Numbered from the stretch's first letter, positions 19,923 to 33,127 are shown. The stretch: 64,000 bases of DNA from Xiphydria camelus (GCA_963678675.1 OY783196.1:25832827-25896826); one strand, 5' to 3'. A program made the numbers and translations. Notes: generated from the sequence alone by a model not told the origin.

Positions 19923-22608
19923 CATGTGGTATACCGGATAAAAGATTTGTATATCTAGATATGAGTACGAGCATACGGGTGCATCTTTACCGATGCACGT
20001 AGGTGTAAAGGTATGGGGCCAAGGCCGTGGATTTGGTTGAAACGACCCGAATGTAGGATACGACGGAACGTGTTTTTCTTTTTCTTTTTTTGTGAACGGT
20101 GCAGCGCCGACGTGCGCGATGCCCGTGGAATTTTAATGGGCCCACCGGAGAGAGCGTGATAAATAGATGCTCCCTATAGACGCGCGTATATAGCAGCCGG
20201 CGCGTATGTAAACAATTTCATCTGAGAGTTTTGACGTCTCCGGCGCTCTAATGTAGTGGAATCTGGATTATATCGGAGTTTTACTCCGACGCGTTTTCCT
20301 GACGCAATGCGTTTTCCCTGCGGTTTTGGATCGTCCGTGAAATAAAGCGCACCAAACGCAATATTGAATATTTTCCAAAGTGGGTCCAGGTCAAGAAAAT
20401 CTATCGTCAGGCAAATAAATGTAAATGCGAGACGAAAAATTAAAATCCAACTGATACGCTGATCCTATAATCGCAGAAACTGACGTCGCCCTAACGTATG
20501 ACGAACCCTCTGACATATTCTTTGGCGGGGCGACGGAAATCTTAAAAAAAAAGCCTTACGAGGTTCAACGACATCTTCGTTATTTCGAACGAAGGATCGT
20601 CGCGAGACGGAGTCACGTGAAGGAGTAAGCGCGAAAGCAGGGGGCGGCGCGCGCGCGCGCGCACGCGATAGCGGAGTAAATATTTCCGACGAATTCTGCG
20701 CCAACATTTCTAAAGAGTTCGCCGAGCACCGGCATTCCGGGTATCCCGAGAGCAGACTTCTTTCAGGAGTAATTCGGAGGCGTCTCACGGTCGCAAAGAA
20801 AAGTGACAGTATGGTAGAGAGGAGGAGAAGGAGGAGGAGAAGGTGGTGGAGGAGGAGGTGGAGGCGCGGGCTCCGCTCGGGCAAGCGCGAGTGAGAGTGG
20901 GTTCGAGTCGGCCGCGACGAGCGAAAGAGCCGAGAGAACGCGAGAGATAGAAACGAGAGGGAGAGCAGAAAAAGAAGAAAATAAAAGTGAAAGAACGGGG
21001 GAAGAGGCCGAGACGGTGGGAGGCCAGCATGCGGTCGAGCGAGAAAACGACGATATACTGGCGACGATGGAGTAACGCGCGTTTTGTGCACGTCCACACG
21101 TGGAAAACGGCCGCGAAACGAGTCTTGCGACAAGTTGGAGCGAATTTCGTATGTGTACGACTCACGTGCCGCGCTCACACGTGCGCGGGTCGTCCTACGC
21201 GCGTTGCGACAGCGCGTACTCGCGAGATAAAAAGGGTGGAGGAAAGCACCGGTGGAATTGCGCGATTCGCTCGCCGATAATGTCCCGCTTGGCTTCTCGA
21301 CGCGAGGTAGAAAAAAAAGTTCGAGATTCCGCTCGTTTCCAGAGAGAAGACCTATTTTCTCTTTCCCCGCGTACAGGGAACCCCCGTATAGCGTAGAATG
21401 CTTCCTATCCCGAATCGAGCAAATGCACTCTATTGATTTCTCGTTTAATTAGCCTCCAGTGGTATTTGGACGGTGCCTTTGGTTCTAGTCTGAATAGGCA
21501 TTGGTTTCGCGCATAATGCCTACTCGAATTAGAATCCACAGCGGCGCGCGCCTCGGCGTCGTCGGGGCCAAATTCAGGGAAAGCACCGCCTCGGTTAACG
21601 CGACGAGACTTATTATATACCGCGTACGACGGCTTATAATAACTCGGAAAATTCTTCGATTCCCATTTTACTTCCAGACATCGCGGTCTAGTTGACGTTT
21701 TTAATTGCGGTAGCCGAGCAGATGTGATACCGTAAAAATAGAGAACATTTACGGCGAAATGGAAACGAGATGGAAATGCGGGGGGAGATGAGAACCGTTG
21801 CTCGGCAGCAATTTAGCAAAGCGGTTTTGCTCGTTTTAGGGGTCGCGGGGGTTTTCGCCGGGTGGCGGAGAGAAGGTGCCAGAGGAGTAGGAGGAGGAGG
21901 AGGAGGAGGAGGAGGAGGAGGAGGAGGAGGAGGTAAGGTGACTCCATCGCGGCGGTTGGTTCAGTTAAAACTTACCCCGTAGAACTGAAAAACGTCTGCC
22001 CTCCCTTATTTTTCCTCTGAGCTACTCATTCATCCTCTTCCTCGTCTCGCCTTCCACCCCGACCCTCTCGCCGTCGGACGCCTCCTTCCTCTCTCCCCGT
22101 CTCGCGCGCGAAGCTCCGCGCGAGGCATCGCAGGGCCACTCGAGAAGAACTATCACTCGGGCCGGTCTGGGCTTCGTCTCTCAGAAGAGGCGAGCTCTGC
22201 CCGCCGTCCTCTCGAGCGGGAGGCCTGTTACACGAGGATGCACGTGATACCCTCCTCGACTGGCCGGCTCCTCGTGTGGAATTACGGTATGCACGGGACG
22301 CGGCGTAGCGGCGTTCGACGGGAGCAAAGAAGACCGAGGAAGCCGAGCGACGCGAATAGAGTTCAGATCGAATTGCTCGTTCGAAGTGGTCGACGCCCGA
22401 GGCGCGCGCGCGCGCGCGACTATCGTGTCTGTCCGTCAACGTTGACGGCAACGTGGCTCCTGCGGCGCCCGAAGAGCTTCGACTATTTCGTTCTTCCGGT
22501 GCCACGCGTTGCCGAGGATTTAAAGGAGGTAGATATCGAGTTTTTAAGAATGACCGATTACTGTATCATTTAAAATCAACGAAAAACTTTTATTTCCCAA
22601 CTCGCTAT
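19923..22608. other. CpG- and purine-rich non-coding stretch
   Basis: Holds a GGA-rich block at about 20818-20870, CG-alternating runs at 20645-20660 and 22400-22418, and the (GGA)n array listed separately. Long open frames (for example 237 codons, minus strand, 20465-21178) are Ser/Leu/Arg/Phe-rich low-complexity products of the purine/pyrimidine skew. No gene supported. Confidence 0.45.
21889..21933 (+). repeat. (GGA)n microsatellite, ~45 bp
   Basis: About fifteen uninterrupted AGG/GGA triplets, ending before AGGTAAGG. In one frame it reads as a glycine run, but the surrounding frame shows no other sign of being coding. Confidence 0.95.
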
Positions 22609-22859
22609 TACCGAGAAAAATGTCTAGGTTAAAATTATAAAACGCATCTAGCTAAACGGAATTTGGTTATTTTGACAAACATACTGGTAAGTTGAACCAA
22701 ATATTTAATTATAACTTGATATCTAGTTATTCTAACCAAAAAGTGGTCAATTTAGCAAAACAGATGGAATATCCATACTTCATCAAGCCATTTTTCGTCA
22801 TAATCTTCATCATCTCCAAGATAATGGTTAAACCGACCAAATTATTTTTCTCGGTGATA
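22609..22859 (+). mobile_element. family A MITE, copy A2
   Basis: Plus orientation, nearly full length: ACCGAGAAAAATGTCTAGGT, AAAACGCATCTAG, ACTGGTAAGTTGAACC, CTAGTTATTCTAACC, AAAAGTGGTCAATT, AACAGATGGAA, TCATCTCCAAGA and AAATTATTTTTCTCGGTG. The GTAAGT inside is part of the repeat, not a splice donor. Confidence 0.9.
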
Positions 22860-23478
22860 CTTTCTTACTCTATGTTTCCTATATTCTCTTCACACGTGCG
22901 ACTATTGTTATCCCTTCTACGCATCACAAATGTTCGTCTTCGCAAGCGTCCGTCCGTTTCCGTTCGCGTTCGCGTTCTACTCCGTTCCATTCGATCGCAG
23001 TGCCGCGCGAGTGCGTCACGCTGAACCTGACAAGGGGAGGGGTACGAGGCGAAATCGGAGGGGAAGGCGTATCGGGCAGGTTCAAGGAAGAGTGCAATGT
23101 ACCTACAGTATCGAGTATGGGGTAGTGGTAGTGAACAATGGTTTCGCGTCGTGAGAAAGGGACTGTCGTGTGTGTCGAAGGGGCCGTTTTATCGATCGGT
23201 CCACAGTCACCGGTCCCTTCCTTCCTGACGCGGTGCGGTTGGATGGGGGAATATGATACCTCCGCAGTGAGGGCGCTGTAATTGCGTACCTCGCGCAAGG
23301 TAAACGTTGCCGGTATCGTATCGATCGACAAATCAATGGAGCAATCGCGTCGGATCGACGAATGCGCTTCTTAATTTTTCATTCGCTGTCTCGCCTTGAT
23401 ACCCTCGTTCCAGGGGTGTCTCGTATCAAGTGACGGGTATACGAAGCGTTCTTCGTCATGAAATGTGGATAACTTGTA
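22860..23478. other. non-coding stretch between two family A MITEs
   Basis: Mixed composition, CpG-rich in the middle. No supported gene. The two flanking A copies are in opposite orientation, about 620 bp apart. Confidence 0.4.
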
Positions 23479-23724
23479 TCATGGAGAAAAAAAAAATTGG
23501 TCGATTTAACCGAAATGTTGAAGACGATGATGAAACTGTTTGGTAAAATATGGATCATCCATTTGTGTTTGGTTAAACTGACCACTTTTCGGTTAGAATA
23601 ACGAAACGTTCGGTTATATTAAATAAACATTTGGTCCAATCGACCAGTATTTTAGTTAGAATAACTAAACGCGTCTAACTAGATACGTTTTGTCATTTTA
23701 ACCTAATTATTTTTCTCAGTGTAC
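23479..23724 (-). mobile_element. family A MITE, copy A3
   Basis: Minus orientation, about full length: ATGGAGAAAAAAAAAATTGG, GAAGACGATGATGAAA, GATCATCCATTTG, AGAATAACTAAACGCG, GATACGTTTTGTCATTTTAA and CCTAATTATTTTTCTCAGTG. Confidence 0.9.
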
Positions 23725-24454
23725 CATGTTTCGAATGTTGTCGATAAATAATTCACATTTCGCGCAGAAATTTTAGCAAATTCAGAATTTTTCAATACTT
23801 CCAATTGAACGTAAACTTAGAAAAATATTAACGAAAATTCGATCGTGAAATATCCCCAATTGCAATCCGAGTTCGACTTCTCGGCCTAGCGAAAACGGAT
23901 CGACGAAAAGCTCGACGGTATTTCTCAATAGGGGCGAAAAGCGACCGCGATATACTCTCGAAAACGGGTGGAAGTTACGTATGTGCATATATGCGGATAT
24001 ACCTATATCAGAAGGGAGGTATGCGACTATACCGAGAGCTGTAGCGGCAACTCGCACCTGCAGAGGATTTCGTTCGAAGCCCCGCGGGCCGAGACCGATC
24101 CCCAGGTATCAGAAATACCTCTCTAGCACACCCTCTCTCGCCGACTACGAGACGCGCCTTTTATCCGCGGGGAAACTTTTCAAAGTGGAACGCCGTGCCA
24201 GCCATTTTTTCCACTTCCCGTGGCGGCGGAGGAGGGGAAACCGTCGATAATCTACTATACCAGCATTTTACCCAGTACGCGGTATAGTGACGCTGGTTTT
24301 TATATGCACCTATATCCCGATCCCGAGTTATTCGCGGAGGGAAAAGTGGGCAGTCGGTCAAGAAATATATGGGTCTCCCCTATCACCCCCTCGCTTCACA
24401 CGAGCTTCTCGAGCGTTGCCCTTTCGCGTAGTTTTCCTTTCCGGAAAAGGAGAA
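23725..24454. other. non-coding stretch, nothing identified
   Basis: Mixed composition. No supported exon, RNA gene or known repeat. Confidence 0.4.
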
Positions 24455-24583
24455 CCTCCGTGAAGTTGTTCCACCATTTTAAAAAATGTAGAAAAAGTAT
24501 AAGAATACCGATAGCCCAAGTGTGCTGAAGTTCTCAGTCGGTTTTAGAAAAAGTGCCGGCTCCAGTGACCAACTTCACGGAGG
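24455..24583. repeat. 129-bp inverted-repeat element S
   Basis: Perfect 14-bp inverted ends CCTCCGTGAAGTTG and CAACTTCACGGAGG with a short AT-rich centre that is not itself palindromic. Probably a very small MITE; single copy in this window. Confidence 0.65.
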
Positions 24584-26463
24584 TAAAAGGAGGGCCTGTA
24601 AGCTTTTCGTACTCTCGCCTTCCACGGAAACGGCCGCGGAGGGAGTGGGTTTATACTTTTAAGAGCGATGGTTACGAGTGAAGTTTGGGGGAAAGCGAGT
24701 CCCTGATTATCACACGAGCAACGACGAAAATGGGGGGCCAGCTTTCAAGTTTTCCAAGTGCGATTAACTCGAGGTCGGCGCAATCCGCGTCACGAACCTA
24801 GGTATTGCCTGTGTCAAGAAGACGTTCAGAAATTCCCTCAGAAATACCTTGAAGAAATAAAATAGAAAAGAAATAAAAAACATGATTACCAAGAGAATGA
24901 AACACGAACCTCCATATATTCCGTATTCATTAATATACCACAACCTGCAATTAAATATCAAAGTGTACTTTACCGGGAAAAAATCGTTCTACATTTCATT
25001 CGGATTTCAACTTCCTCTCTCAAGAAAACCCACGCAAAAAATTGCCCCCCCGAGAAGCACCGCCTTTCAACCTTTGCTTGCCTCTCTTAAGTATCCACTT
25101 TCCCGAATACAAATTCTCTCATCCGAACGACATTTACCCCGAGTCGGTCGTACGCTTTGAAGTAATAATGCGTAAAACATTGCGTATCGCCTCGACGTTT
25201 CGCAACCCCCCCCCCCCCCCCCCAAGACGAGGAAATGAAACGACGCGAATACATACACATGGGAGAACGAAAAGAAAAAAAATGGCACGACCGAATCCAT
25301 GTCTCGCGGCGCTCGCGCGCGAGGCGAGGAAAAGTTGTTTGTTTTGTTCCTCCACGTTGACGTTCCGCCGTGCATCGCGCTCGGACTGCATCAAATTTTT
25401 GCTCGCTCTTATTTCCGCTGGCGCTCTCGACCCGGCAACGGGAGAGCAGGCCCCTCTCCCGCTTATCATTCGCGTTCGCGGAGAGAGCCTTGCTGAATTC
25501 ATTATCTCGCGCGTACAACTCCTTTCGGGAGGCAGTAGGGCGGGAGCAGAGACGCGAGGCGAGAGGACCGCACGACGCGAAGCGGAGGGTCGGACCCAGG
25601 GACACGTATTCGAAAACAACGAGACGAAAAGGAGCGAGCGCGCGGCCGGTGAAAAAAGCGAGGAGCAAAAATCGCGCGAGGTAAACGAATGCTTGGCCTT
25701 GGCGTCTTGTTTCCAGACTCGGGCACTCCTCTCCTCCGGAGTCCTCCTCCGCCGCCTCCACCGGATAGGAGAGTCGCGCAGCGGGGCTCGGCGCGGAGAG
25801 CGAGGGAGGAAGACAGGGGGGGGATAGAGAGAGAACGCAATGCACCGATGGTGCATCCGAGACGCGTGTGGGTATCGAGGGGTCGAAACCTACCTATCGG
25901 GTCGGTCATTATATGTATGTGTTGGAGCGGCCGAGAGCCAGAAGTAAAAAAAGAATAAAGGTAAAGAGGGAGACGACTCTCTCACTCCGAGGAGCCAATT
26001 ACGATCGAGAGCTATTGGCTCGTCTGAGAAAATTGATACGCGAGGTCGATGAAAGGATTAAAGAGAGAAAATACCGTGGAACCACGTATGGACGAAGTTA
26101 TCTCGAGAGAAATAAATTGTACACGGCCACTCCTCGTGTTCCTTTCATCGCGTATATTACACGTACTTCTTTTGAAAACACGACCTCGAACCTATTCAGA
26201 ATTACGGCACTATTCTGTCAAATTCCATCGCGGCGTCGAGCGATATCAGTAATACGGTCGCCCACCGTGCGGAAAATATCCGCCGTGCGTCAAGCGACAG
26301 CAGCAGCCTCGTCTATCGCGCGAGGAATGATCAAAAGAAAGGGAAAGAAACGACAGGCCATCGTCTCGTTGCTACCTCGCATAATAATCGGGCGAATCCG
26401 GGACGAGAGAGGGAAAAAACGAGTCCGTTAGATTCGCGTTGTGTGTACGTATTATACATATAC
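24584..26463. other. mostly CpG-rich non-coding stretch
   Basis: Includes a poly-C run and overlapping open frames of up to 261 codons on both strands in 25042-25909. Those frames are Arg/Ser/Ala-rich and mutually exclusive, so I do not call them genes. A basic 187-codon frame at 25868-26431 also lacks any motif or splice context. Confidence 0.45.
25206..25223 (+). repeat. poly-C tract, 18 bp
   Basis: Uninterrupted C run in GC-rich DNA. Confidence 0.95.
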
Positions 26464-26469
26464 CATATG

Positions 26470-26670
26470 AGGCTAAACTTACTTGCCAGGAAAGGAACTT
26501 CAATCACTATTGTCTCTTTATTTATAAACGTTTGGCTTACATCGATATAAGACCTTGTTATAGATAAAAATGTAATCTTCAAAAAAGTATTATACAAATA
26601 TAGGCCAAAAACTCACAGACAATGAGATAATAATGATTTGAGTTTCCTTTCTGGCGAGTAAGTTTAGTCT
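26470..26670. mobile_element. palindromic MITE E2, copy E2b
   Basis: Ends AGGCTAAACTTACTTGCCAG and CTGGCGAGTAAGTTTAGTCT, flanked by CATATG on both sides (26464-26469 and 26671-26676). Because CATATG is self-complementary it could belong to the inverted repeat, but comparison with the TATATG-flanked element at 3154 favours a target duplication. The centre is in the opposite orientation to the 40.9-kb copy. Non-coding. Confidence 0.9.
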
Positions 26671-26676
26671 CATATG

Positions 26677-29396
26677 ATACAGATAGTCCGAAAGATCTGG
26701 AATTCCATATGGCGAAGGGAAATAACTTTCTATCCGAGAAAAAATTCAATGTGCGAGGCAAAGTTTCCACATCCAATCGTTTGTGATTAAACGTCACTGA
26801 GCCAAGGACTTTCCAATTTTTCCCGAAGGAAATTAGCGACTGGAAAGTGATTGAAGTGGGATAAGTAGCGAGGCAAAAAAGGCCTATCAAACTGTACAGG
26901 CATTTTAGCTGCGACGCGCGTTTCACGAGAAGTCTTATCGTAACGATGGTTACGCCGAAAAAAAATCGCTCGACCGTCATTGCGCACTCATCTCCGGTGA
27001 GGCGTCGTAAAAGAACGACGATCTCTTTTTGTCGTCCCGCCTGAAAACGCGAGCGCCGCGACGGATCGGACGGAAGACCCGCGACGAAGGGAAGACGGGA
27101 GGAAGATTCCGACGAAAACAAAACCATCGGTCCGCGATCGTGAGAGGCGCGAATAATCGGCCGATTGTCGCCGGGCGTTACACGAGTCGAGGTACACGTC
27201 GCGAACGAGAGAACGCGATTGTATAATATGACAATCCGCCGGGCCGAAAGTCAGAAGAAGTTTGATCGAATCACGTTTCCAAGGGGAATTATGTAAAGCG
27301 CCGTCGTCGCGACACGCGAATCGTGACGAGAAGTCGCCGCGCACACCTACGTGACGGGCGGAGGAGAATGAATAGGCGAGGTAAAAATAGAGGCTCCGAT
27401 TCGACAAGTGAATTCGGTCGAACCGTGCAGAGGAACGAGGAAAAGAGACAGACGGGAAATGAGAATATCCGACAAAGGGGGGGATCACGTCGCTGGAACG
27501 AAGGATCACGATTTTCAGCTTCCTACGTATAGTACGTAGTGCGTACCGCGCGTGCCACCGAACTGCTGTAAATTTTATCGAAACATACCCCCCTTACTCC
27601 GATACTCAACGCAAATGGGACCGGTCGAGAGTCAGCGTCATATTGACTCCGACGAAGAAGGGTATAAAGAGAGAAAGAGCCCGAGACAAGTTTCACATCG
27701 ATAATCAGGGCGGAACCGTCGGCCGTTTTCCCCCCGCTACGCGTGCTCCGAACCACGTCTTCCTGGAAATCGAAACTATCCGGTCGGTCTCCGTGTCGAT
27801 CGATCGGACGGTACGCTCGATCGAGATCCACGCGGGCCGTCGCCGACGGAAGCCGGTTTGACAGTCCGAGCAGCTAAAATCTCGCGTGGTACGACGTCCT
27901 CGCGATATCGGCACGATGGAGGGGGAAATGACAGGGGGGAGGGAAGCCCACCGCATGGTACAGAAGGGGCGACAGTTTCCCCGCTCGACGCGAAGGAGCA
28001 GCCGCGGGTGGGGATCGCGCGAGGGCGGGGAGGGAGACGCGGAAAGAGCGAGCGAGAGAACGACGCGAAGGACGGAGCGAAACGGCGGTCGGGAGGGAGA
28101 GAGGGACTCTGACGGAGTCGCACCACGTGCATCGACCGCGCGCGAGGCCTTTGTCATCGGGCTCCCATCGGTTCCTGCTTCTGTCCAGACGCTCGAAAAA
28201 GGCGTGGATTTTTCATTTCCAGAAAGAGAAGAGGTTTTTCTTCGTTCCCACCCCCGCGCGGTGCTCGCTCGAGAGAGAAAGAGCGAGACGCGGTTTTTTG
28301 CCGTTGGGAGCCATCGGCTCCTCTTGACGAGCTTTCTAGGAGACAATCAGAGGCGAAGATTGAGCGAGAGAGGGCTGCTTTTAATTTTCCGGGAGAAGAA
28401 CAAGGAGAAGGGAAGAAGTCTTGGATGGCAAACGAACGCTTATTTACACCTGTTACCCGGTAAATTACTCGTTTGGTAATAATTGAGCGCAAACCGATCA
28501 TTTTGCCTGAGCAAATATTGACGTACATCCAACGAACCTCGATCGAATCGTGCGAACATTCGGCGGGTAATGGCCAAATAAACATTTATTCGGATCGAAC
28601 GATCCTTTTCTCTCGGTGTACTTTCCTTAGATCGTCCCGAGGAAGCGAGCCGAGCCGCCTTGTGTATATATGGACGGAGCGGCGGGGTGAGGAAGTCACG
28701 ACTTTCCATCCACTATTTATTTTATCATTCTCCATTGATTGCTCTTTCCGCGGCAGAACCGTCAGCCGGAATGTTTGTCTTGGAGAGACCCCGGAAAGCG
28801 AGAGGGGATACGTTGTTTTAGAAATTCTCGGTCAAACGCTAGCGCCGTGTACGGAAGACAGGAACGGGTGGGAGAGAGAGCTTTCGTATTCCCAAAAATC
28901 TTCCCTCCCCTCCGACGGATACCGCTTCACCGCTCGACATCGAAGGAAAGCGGAGACGCGCATTTTTTTGCTCCAGCTCCCTTTTCTTTCCGACACAAGT
29001 ATTCCCTGGTCCAATCTCGGCCGGGCAAATCGGAGCGCGGTCATGTAAAGGAGAACGAAATTCACGGGCGTATCTCGTCCCTCCGTTCTTCGCTTTCTCA
29101 TCGATCCGTGTCCGTCGGCTGATGCGGTAAGTTACGATTGCGAGTTGCCGATAAATTGTCGCGATAACGCGCGGTTCGCAAGTCTTTCGCCGAGATAAAT
29201 TGCCGGTAGGCTTGAACCATTTTGAAGGCTCGCGAGAGCCGGGAAATAGCGTTCCGCTTTCGAGGAAAAGAGGCTCCGGTAGATCGCGGCGGAAGTTTAG
29301 ACGTTCGTTCGATATCTCTTAAATTCTGTAGTGTTTTGCACGCGTCGCGAGTAAGACGCGAAGAATTTATAAATATATCTCGTTACGATCGAACGA
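26677..29396. other. CpG-rich non-coding stretch, nothing identified
   Basis: Open frames on both strands (up to 213 codons at 27705-28346, minus strand) are Arg/Ser/Pro-rich and overlap. A possible remnant of the shared MITE terminus, CTTTTCTCTCGGTGTA, lies at about 28606-28621, but I could not find its other end. No gene supported. Confidence 0.45.
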
Positions 29397-29400
29397 TTAA

Positions 29401-29554
29401 CACGTTGACTGTTCCTATAAAGAGTTTTTTTTCCATCCCACGACGTCCAAAAATGAAATCCCCATGCATACGGCAATGGCAAATGAATCACATGTCTCAT
29501 GGATGTACAGCGTTTCTGTATGAATCATATGTGACTCATGGGACAGTCAACGTG
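29401..29554. mobile_element. 154-bp piggyBac-like MITE
   Basis: Terminal inverted repeats CACGTTGACTGTTCC and GGGACAGTCAACGTG. The left flank is TTAA (29397-29400); the right flank is TTCA (29555-29558), one base away from TTAA. That fits a piggyBac-type insertion with one mutated duplication. Internal words ATGTCTCATGGATGTAC and CATATGTGACTCATGGG are also partly inverted. Non-coding. Confidence 0.65.
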
Positions 29555-29558
29555 TTCA

Positions 29559-30862
29559 ACACCGCGAAAATACCAAAAACTGCAACCCGTAGAAATACCG
29601 TTGTTCAAGAGCTATCCGCGTTTATTTCAGGCACGAAACATTCACTCGGCGATAATCGAAATGCACCGGGCGCGAGCGAGTCTTCTTCCTTTTTCCCCTA
29701 TCCCACGTTCACGCGCCGCATCGGTCGCCCCAAGGGCACGACGTGGTGCACGGGACAGACAATGGCCGCGCGCGAGAGGACTCCAAACGCGTTTTCCCCG
29801 ATAGACGGGGCTCCCTCGACTCGCTCGCACGCATCTTGTCGCCAGACGCTCGCTCGCACGTATAACCGGCGTTGCATCGCCGAGTAGAATCGATCCCATC
29901 GACGTGCGCATCGACGGTCGTCTCGACGTATCTCGTAAAGTTCTCACTCCTCTTCCCATTAATCCCCCCCAATCTCGTATTCCAACGATAGTAGTAATTT
30001 CCCCCGACAGACGAAAAAGCACGCGTGCACCCGATAGCGGCCCGGTGTTGTCAGTCGTGCAACGACAGTGGCGCCTGCATCTCCGGTCCTTTATTCGCAC
30101 CGGGACACAGAGTTGACGGGAAAGATAGTTCGCGGCTAGAAATGCAGCGACACGGGGTGAAACAGATTTTACGGCGCTCCGCGTCACGTCTTCGTTGTTT
30201 CTGTCGCCATGGTAACGGCGAGTAGCGCGGAGAGAGAATCTCGCGGGCGCACACCTAGTTCTCCGGTAACCCAACCTGACCCGACCCAACTTTACTCGAC
30301 TCACCACCCGTTCGTTCGCTCGTCTTTCCCGTGCTCGCTCCGCTCGCCCCTTTCGCTCCCACGTCTCCATGACGACGAAGAAAGCGCGTAAAGGCGATCC
30401 ATGCAATTCTCACTTTCGCATTCTCTTTCTCTGCGCGGTGTCGAGGCTCGTACGGATACGGCTGACGGGCTCGACACGCGTTGTTTCTGTCGTCATGGAG
30501 ACGACGACGGAGGTGCATGTGCGCCGCGAGGTACGCGAAAAGGGGGACGCGGTGCGAGGGTAGGAGCCCTGATCCGAAAGGGACGAGTAGCCCCCCTTCT
30601 TTCTATACGGTATAGTACTCGAGCACGCGCGCAAGTAGTACGCGCGCGCGGAGGTACCTATATGTATTACTTGTATATATACGCTCAATGCTCATACACC
30701 ACGAGAATGCAGCGTGCACAGAAAGGAGCCGACTAGCGCGAGCATGACACTGACAACAAACAACCAACCAACCAACCAACAAGGCTAAATAGGTATAATA
30801 TATGTGTATGTATAACCAGTGTAACGTTTAACGAACGTGTCGAGTAGCAAACTCGAACGGTA

Positions 30863-30918
<56 letters not shown>

Positions 30919-33127
30919 GAAAGAGAGAAAAAGAGACCAATAGATGCGTTCCAAGTAAGAACGACGACCGAACCGTAACACGAAGAGCGTCCTCGGCGAG
31001 ACCTCAACGGAGGGCCCGGTCGTGAGATCTTTCGGAAAGCGGCGGCGCTTACCCGACTGCCGGGAAAGTCGTGTAGGGAAACATCTCGCTCGTTCAATTC
31101 CAGGATCCTCGTCGTGATCGTCCCGAAGTCCCGCGTCTCCTGCACCCGACGCACCCTGCTCTCGACGAGCGCGAGGACTCACCGCGGAGCACCACCAAGT
31201 TCAAGGTCACACAAGGGGCACGATTCGCCTGTACTCCTCTTCGCGAGAGGGAAAACAACGCACTCTCTGTACGCGCGAGCAACGGCGACGAACTCACTGC
31301 GAGGAACAACCGACGCGCACGGTAGACGGCGACGGACTGAGGGTATACTGGCGCGGCGCGAGAGCGAGAGAGACGTATACACGAGGCGAACCGAGTCGCA
31401 CGACGGCCACAGTGCGTAGACTGTTCTTTCTCCTTCACCACCGCGGGGAATGCGAGGATCGCGCGTGCACCCGAAGGGACCGAGCGTCGCACGGAAGCGC
31501 GTAAGCACGACGAAGACGACGGTGCGCGTACGTACGGAATTTCCACGGAGATAAAAGTCTATCGAGAGGACGAGAACGAAGTGCAGACGGCGTCGCTACG
31601 CGTCTCTTGCTCGCGTTGGCTGGCAGCTGTGCGCTCGCCGGCTGAGCCGGGAGGGGGAGGGGGGAACGGCGGGTGCGGGAGGGGTGGGGACAGGAGAGAA
31701 TGGAGCGCAGGGGGGGAATGGTCGAGGGGGTTGGAGAGGGGAGGTACCGGGCGCCCCCCTCTGCCAATGCGGTCGGCAAGCGTACTAGCCGAACCCTCCG
31801 AGGCTTCACGCCGCGGCTCATAGTCCTTACAGGGGCTCTCAACGGCGGCGACTCTCACCCTCGGCGGCCGGGGATTTACGCGGACGGGGGTTGCGTCCGC
31901 GAGAGCGGATAAAATAAATAGGTGGGGTCGGGAAGGAGGAAACTCGATTCACACGTGCGTTCCCGTGGACGTGTACTTTCGCTAATTGATTCGGTATCGC
32001 TTTTAACGACCTTTGTCGGCGCCGAGTTTACGCCTGTTGTTATTACCGGGATGTAGCACCGATGGGAAAGATTACGGACGCCTTCGTATATTGGGATTGT
32101 ATTATCTTTGATTACTCTCGACGACCCTCCGATTAACCGCGGTACATGATACACGGTTCCAATTTGGAAGCACGCATATCCATTCGGGCAGGAAATGCTC
32201 TATGTCTCGCACCGAGCCCCGGGAATCACCGTTCGGCTTGCGATTCGATCGGTTCCCCAATGTTGTTGTTTGCCCTCCGATTTGACAGCCACTGTATACT
32301 TAACTACGGCTCGCGGTGTACGCACGTGGAAACTCAGCGAGAGTACGAGGGGAATATACACACCCTCCTCAGAAATATACGAAAGTTATAGATCCTACGG
32401 TGTTACGCGAACGAACGAACGCGCGAAGAAGGTTTAATTATTTCACGACTATTCTACGAGAGGTCCAGGAAAACCTTGAATAATTCTTCATTTACTCGCT
32501 AAAGAGGTACGCGACGTCCGTCGTTATCGCTCGAGTCTCCAAAGGATAATACCTATAGGTCGCCGCACAGGATCGAGGGTTAATGCTCCTGGATTCCCGG
32601 TGTCCGCGCTTGTGCACAAAGGATCCCCTCCGATACACCAGCGCGCGCGCGGATGGCCGCGAGACTCGTTTGAAAAAAGATCTTTCCGAGAGCGAGAGAG
32701 ATGAGAGAGGGAGAGAAAGAGTGACTCGTAGATTAATCCTTCGGGCTTATCCACAGCGCGCGACGGCGACGGCAACGACAACGCCCCGGCACTTCTGCAC
32801 TCGCAAACCGGACGTGGCGGGACAAAGGGACGTGGGCAAGGCTAGACGCCCGAGAGTCGCAGCGGTCCCGGCGGTAACCGGGTCTCTTATGCAACCGGCC
32901 GAGACGAACGAGGCGCTGGTAATCGCACCCATACACTCCCCGGAGAGACTTGTATTATCGTCACGACGTGGATCAAATTACAACAATTGATTGTTCTAAA
33001 GAGTGTACGTCTTTTTATCTGCATGAAAATGAAAGCACAACTATTATTAAATAAATTATTAAATTTGCATTATGTGATTCAAATTAATCGTTGCATTTAT
33101 TTCAGTAACATATCTATGAAAAATTGT
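29559..33127. other. CpG-rich non-coding stretch with GA microsatellite
   Basis: No supported gene. A weak minus-strand exon-like segment ends at a GTAAGC at 31047-31052; it is discussed under rejected items. Long frames around 29642-30406 and 31094-31858 are Arg/Ser/Pro-rich. The GA array is listed separately. Confidence 0.45.
30865..30912 (+). repeat. (GA)n microsatellite, ~48 bp
   Basis: About 24 uninterrupted GA dinucleotides followed by a degenerate purine tail to about 30938. GA arrays bind GAGA-type factors in insects, but I see no promoter beside it. Confidence 0.95.

Noticed and set aside
20465..21178. 237-codon minus-strand open frame
   Set aside because: Leu/Ser/Phe-rich product of a purine-rich GGA-type stretch; no splice or start context.
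22695..22705. GTAAGT that could be a splice donor
   Set aside because: It lies within family A MITE A2 and is a variant of the family word CTGGTCAGTT.
25042..25909. Several overlapping frames of 100-261 codons on both strands
   Set aside because: They are mutually exclusive and all Arg/Ala/Ser-rich; the poly-C tract lies inside some of them.
30865..30938. GA array considered as part of a coding Arg-Glu repeat
   Set aside because: A dinucleotide microsatellite gives alternating Arg-Glu or Ser-Leu in any frame; nothing else supports coding.
31053..31140. Minus-strand exon-like segment ending at a GTAAGC donor (peptide containing TRDFGTITTRILELNERDV)
   Set aside because: Codon choice and composition are protein-like, but there is no ATG, only a poor acceptor upstream, and a second frame over the same bases looks equally good. 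Worth testing with transcripts but not enough to call.
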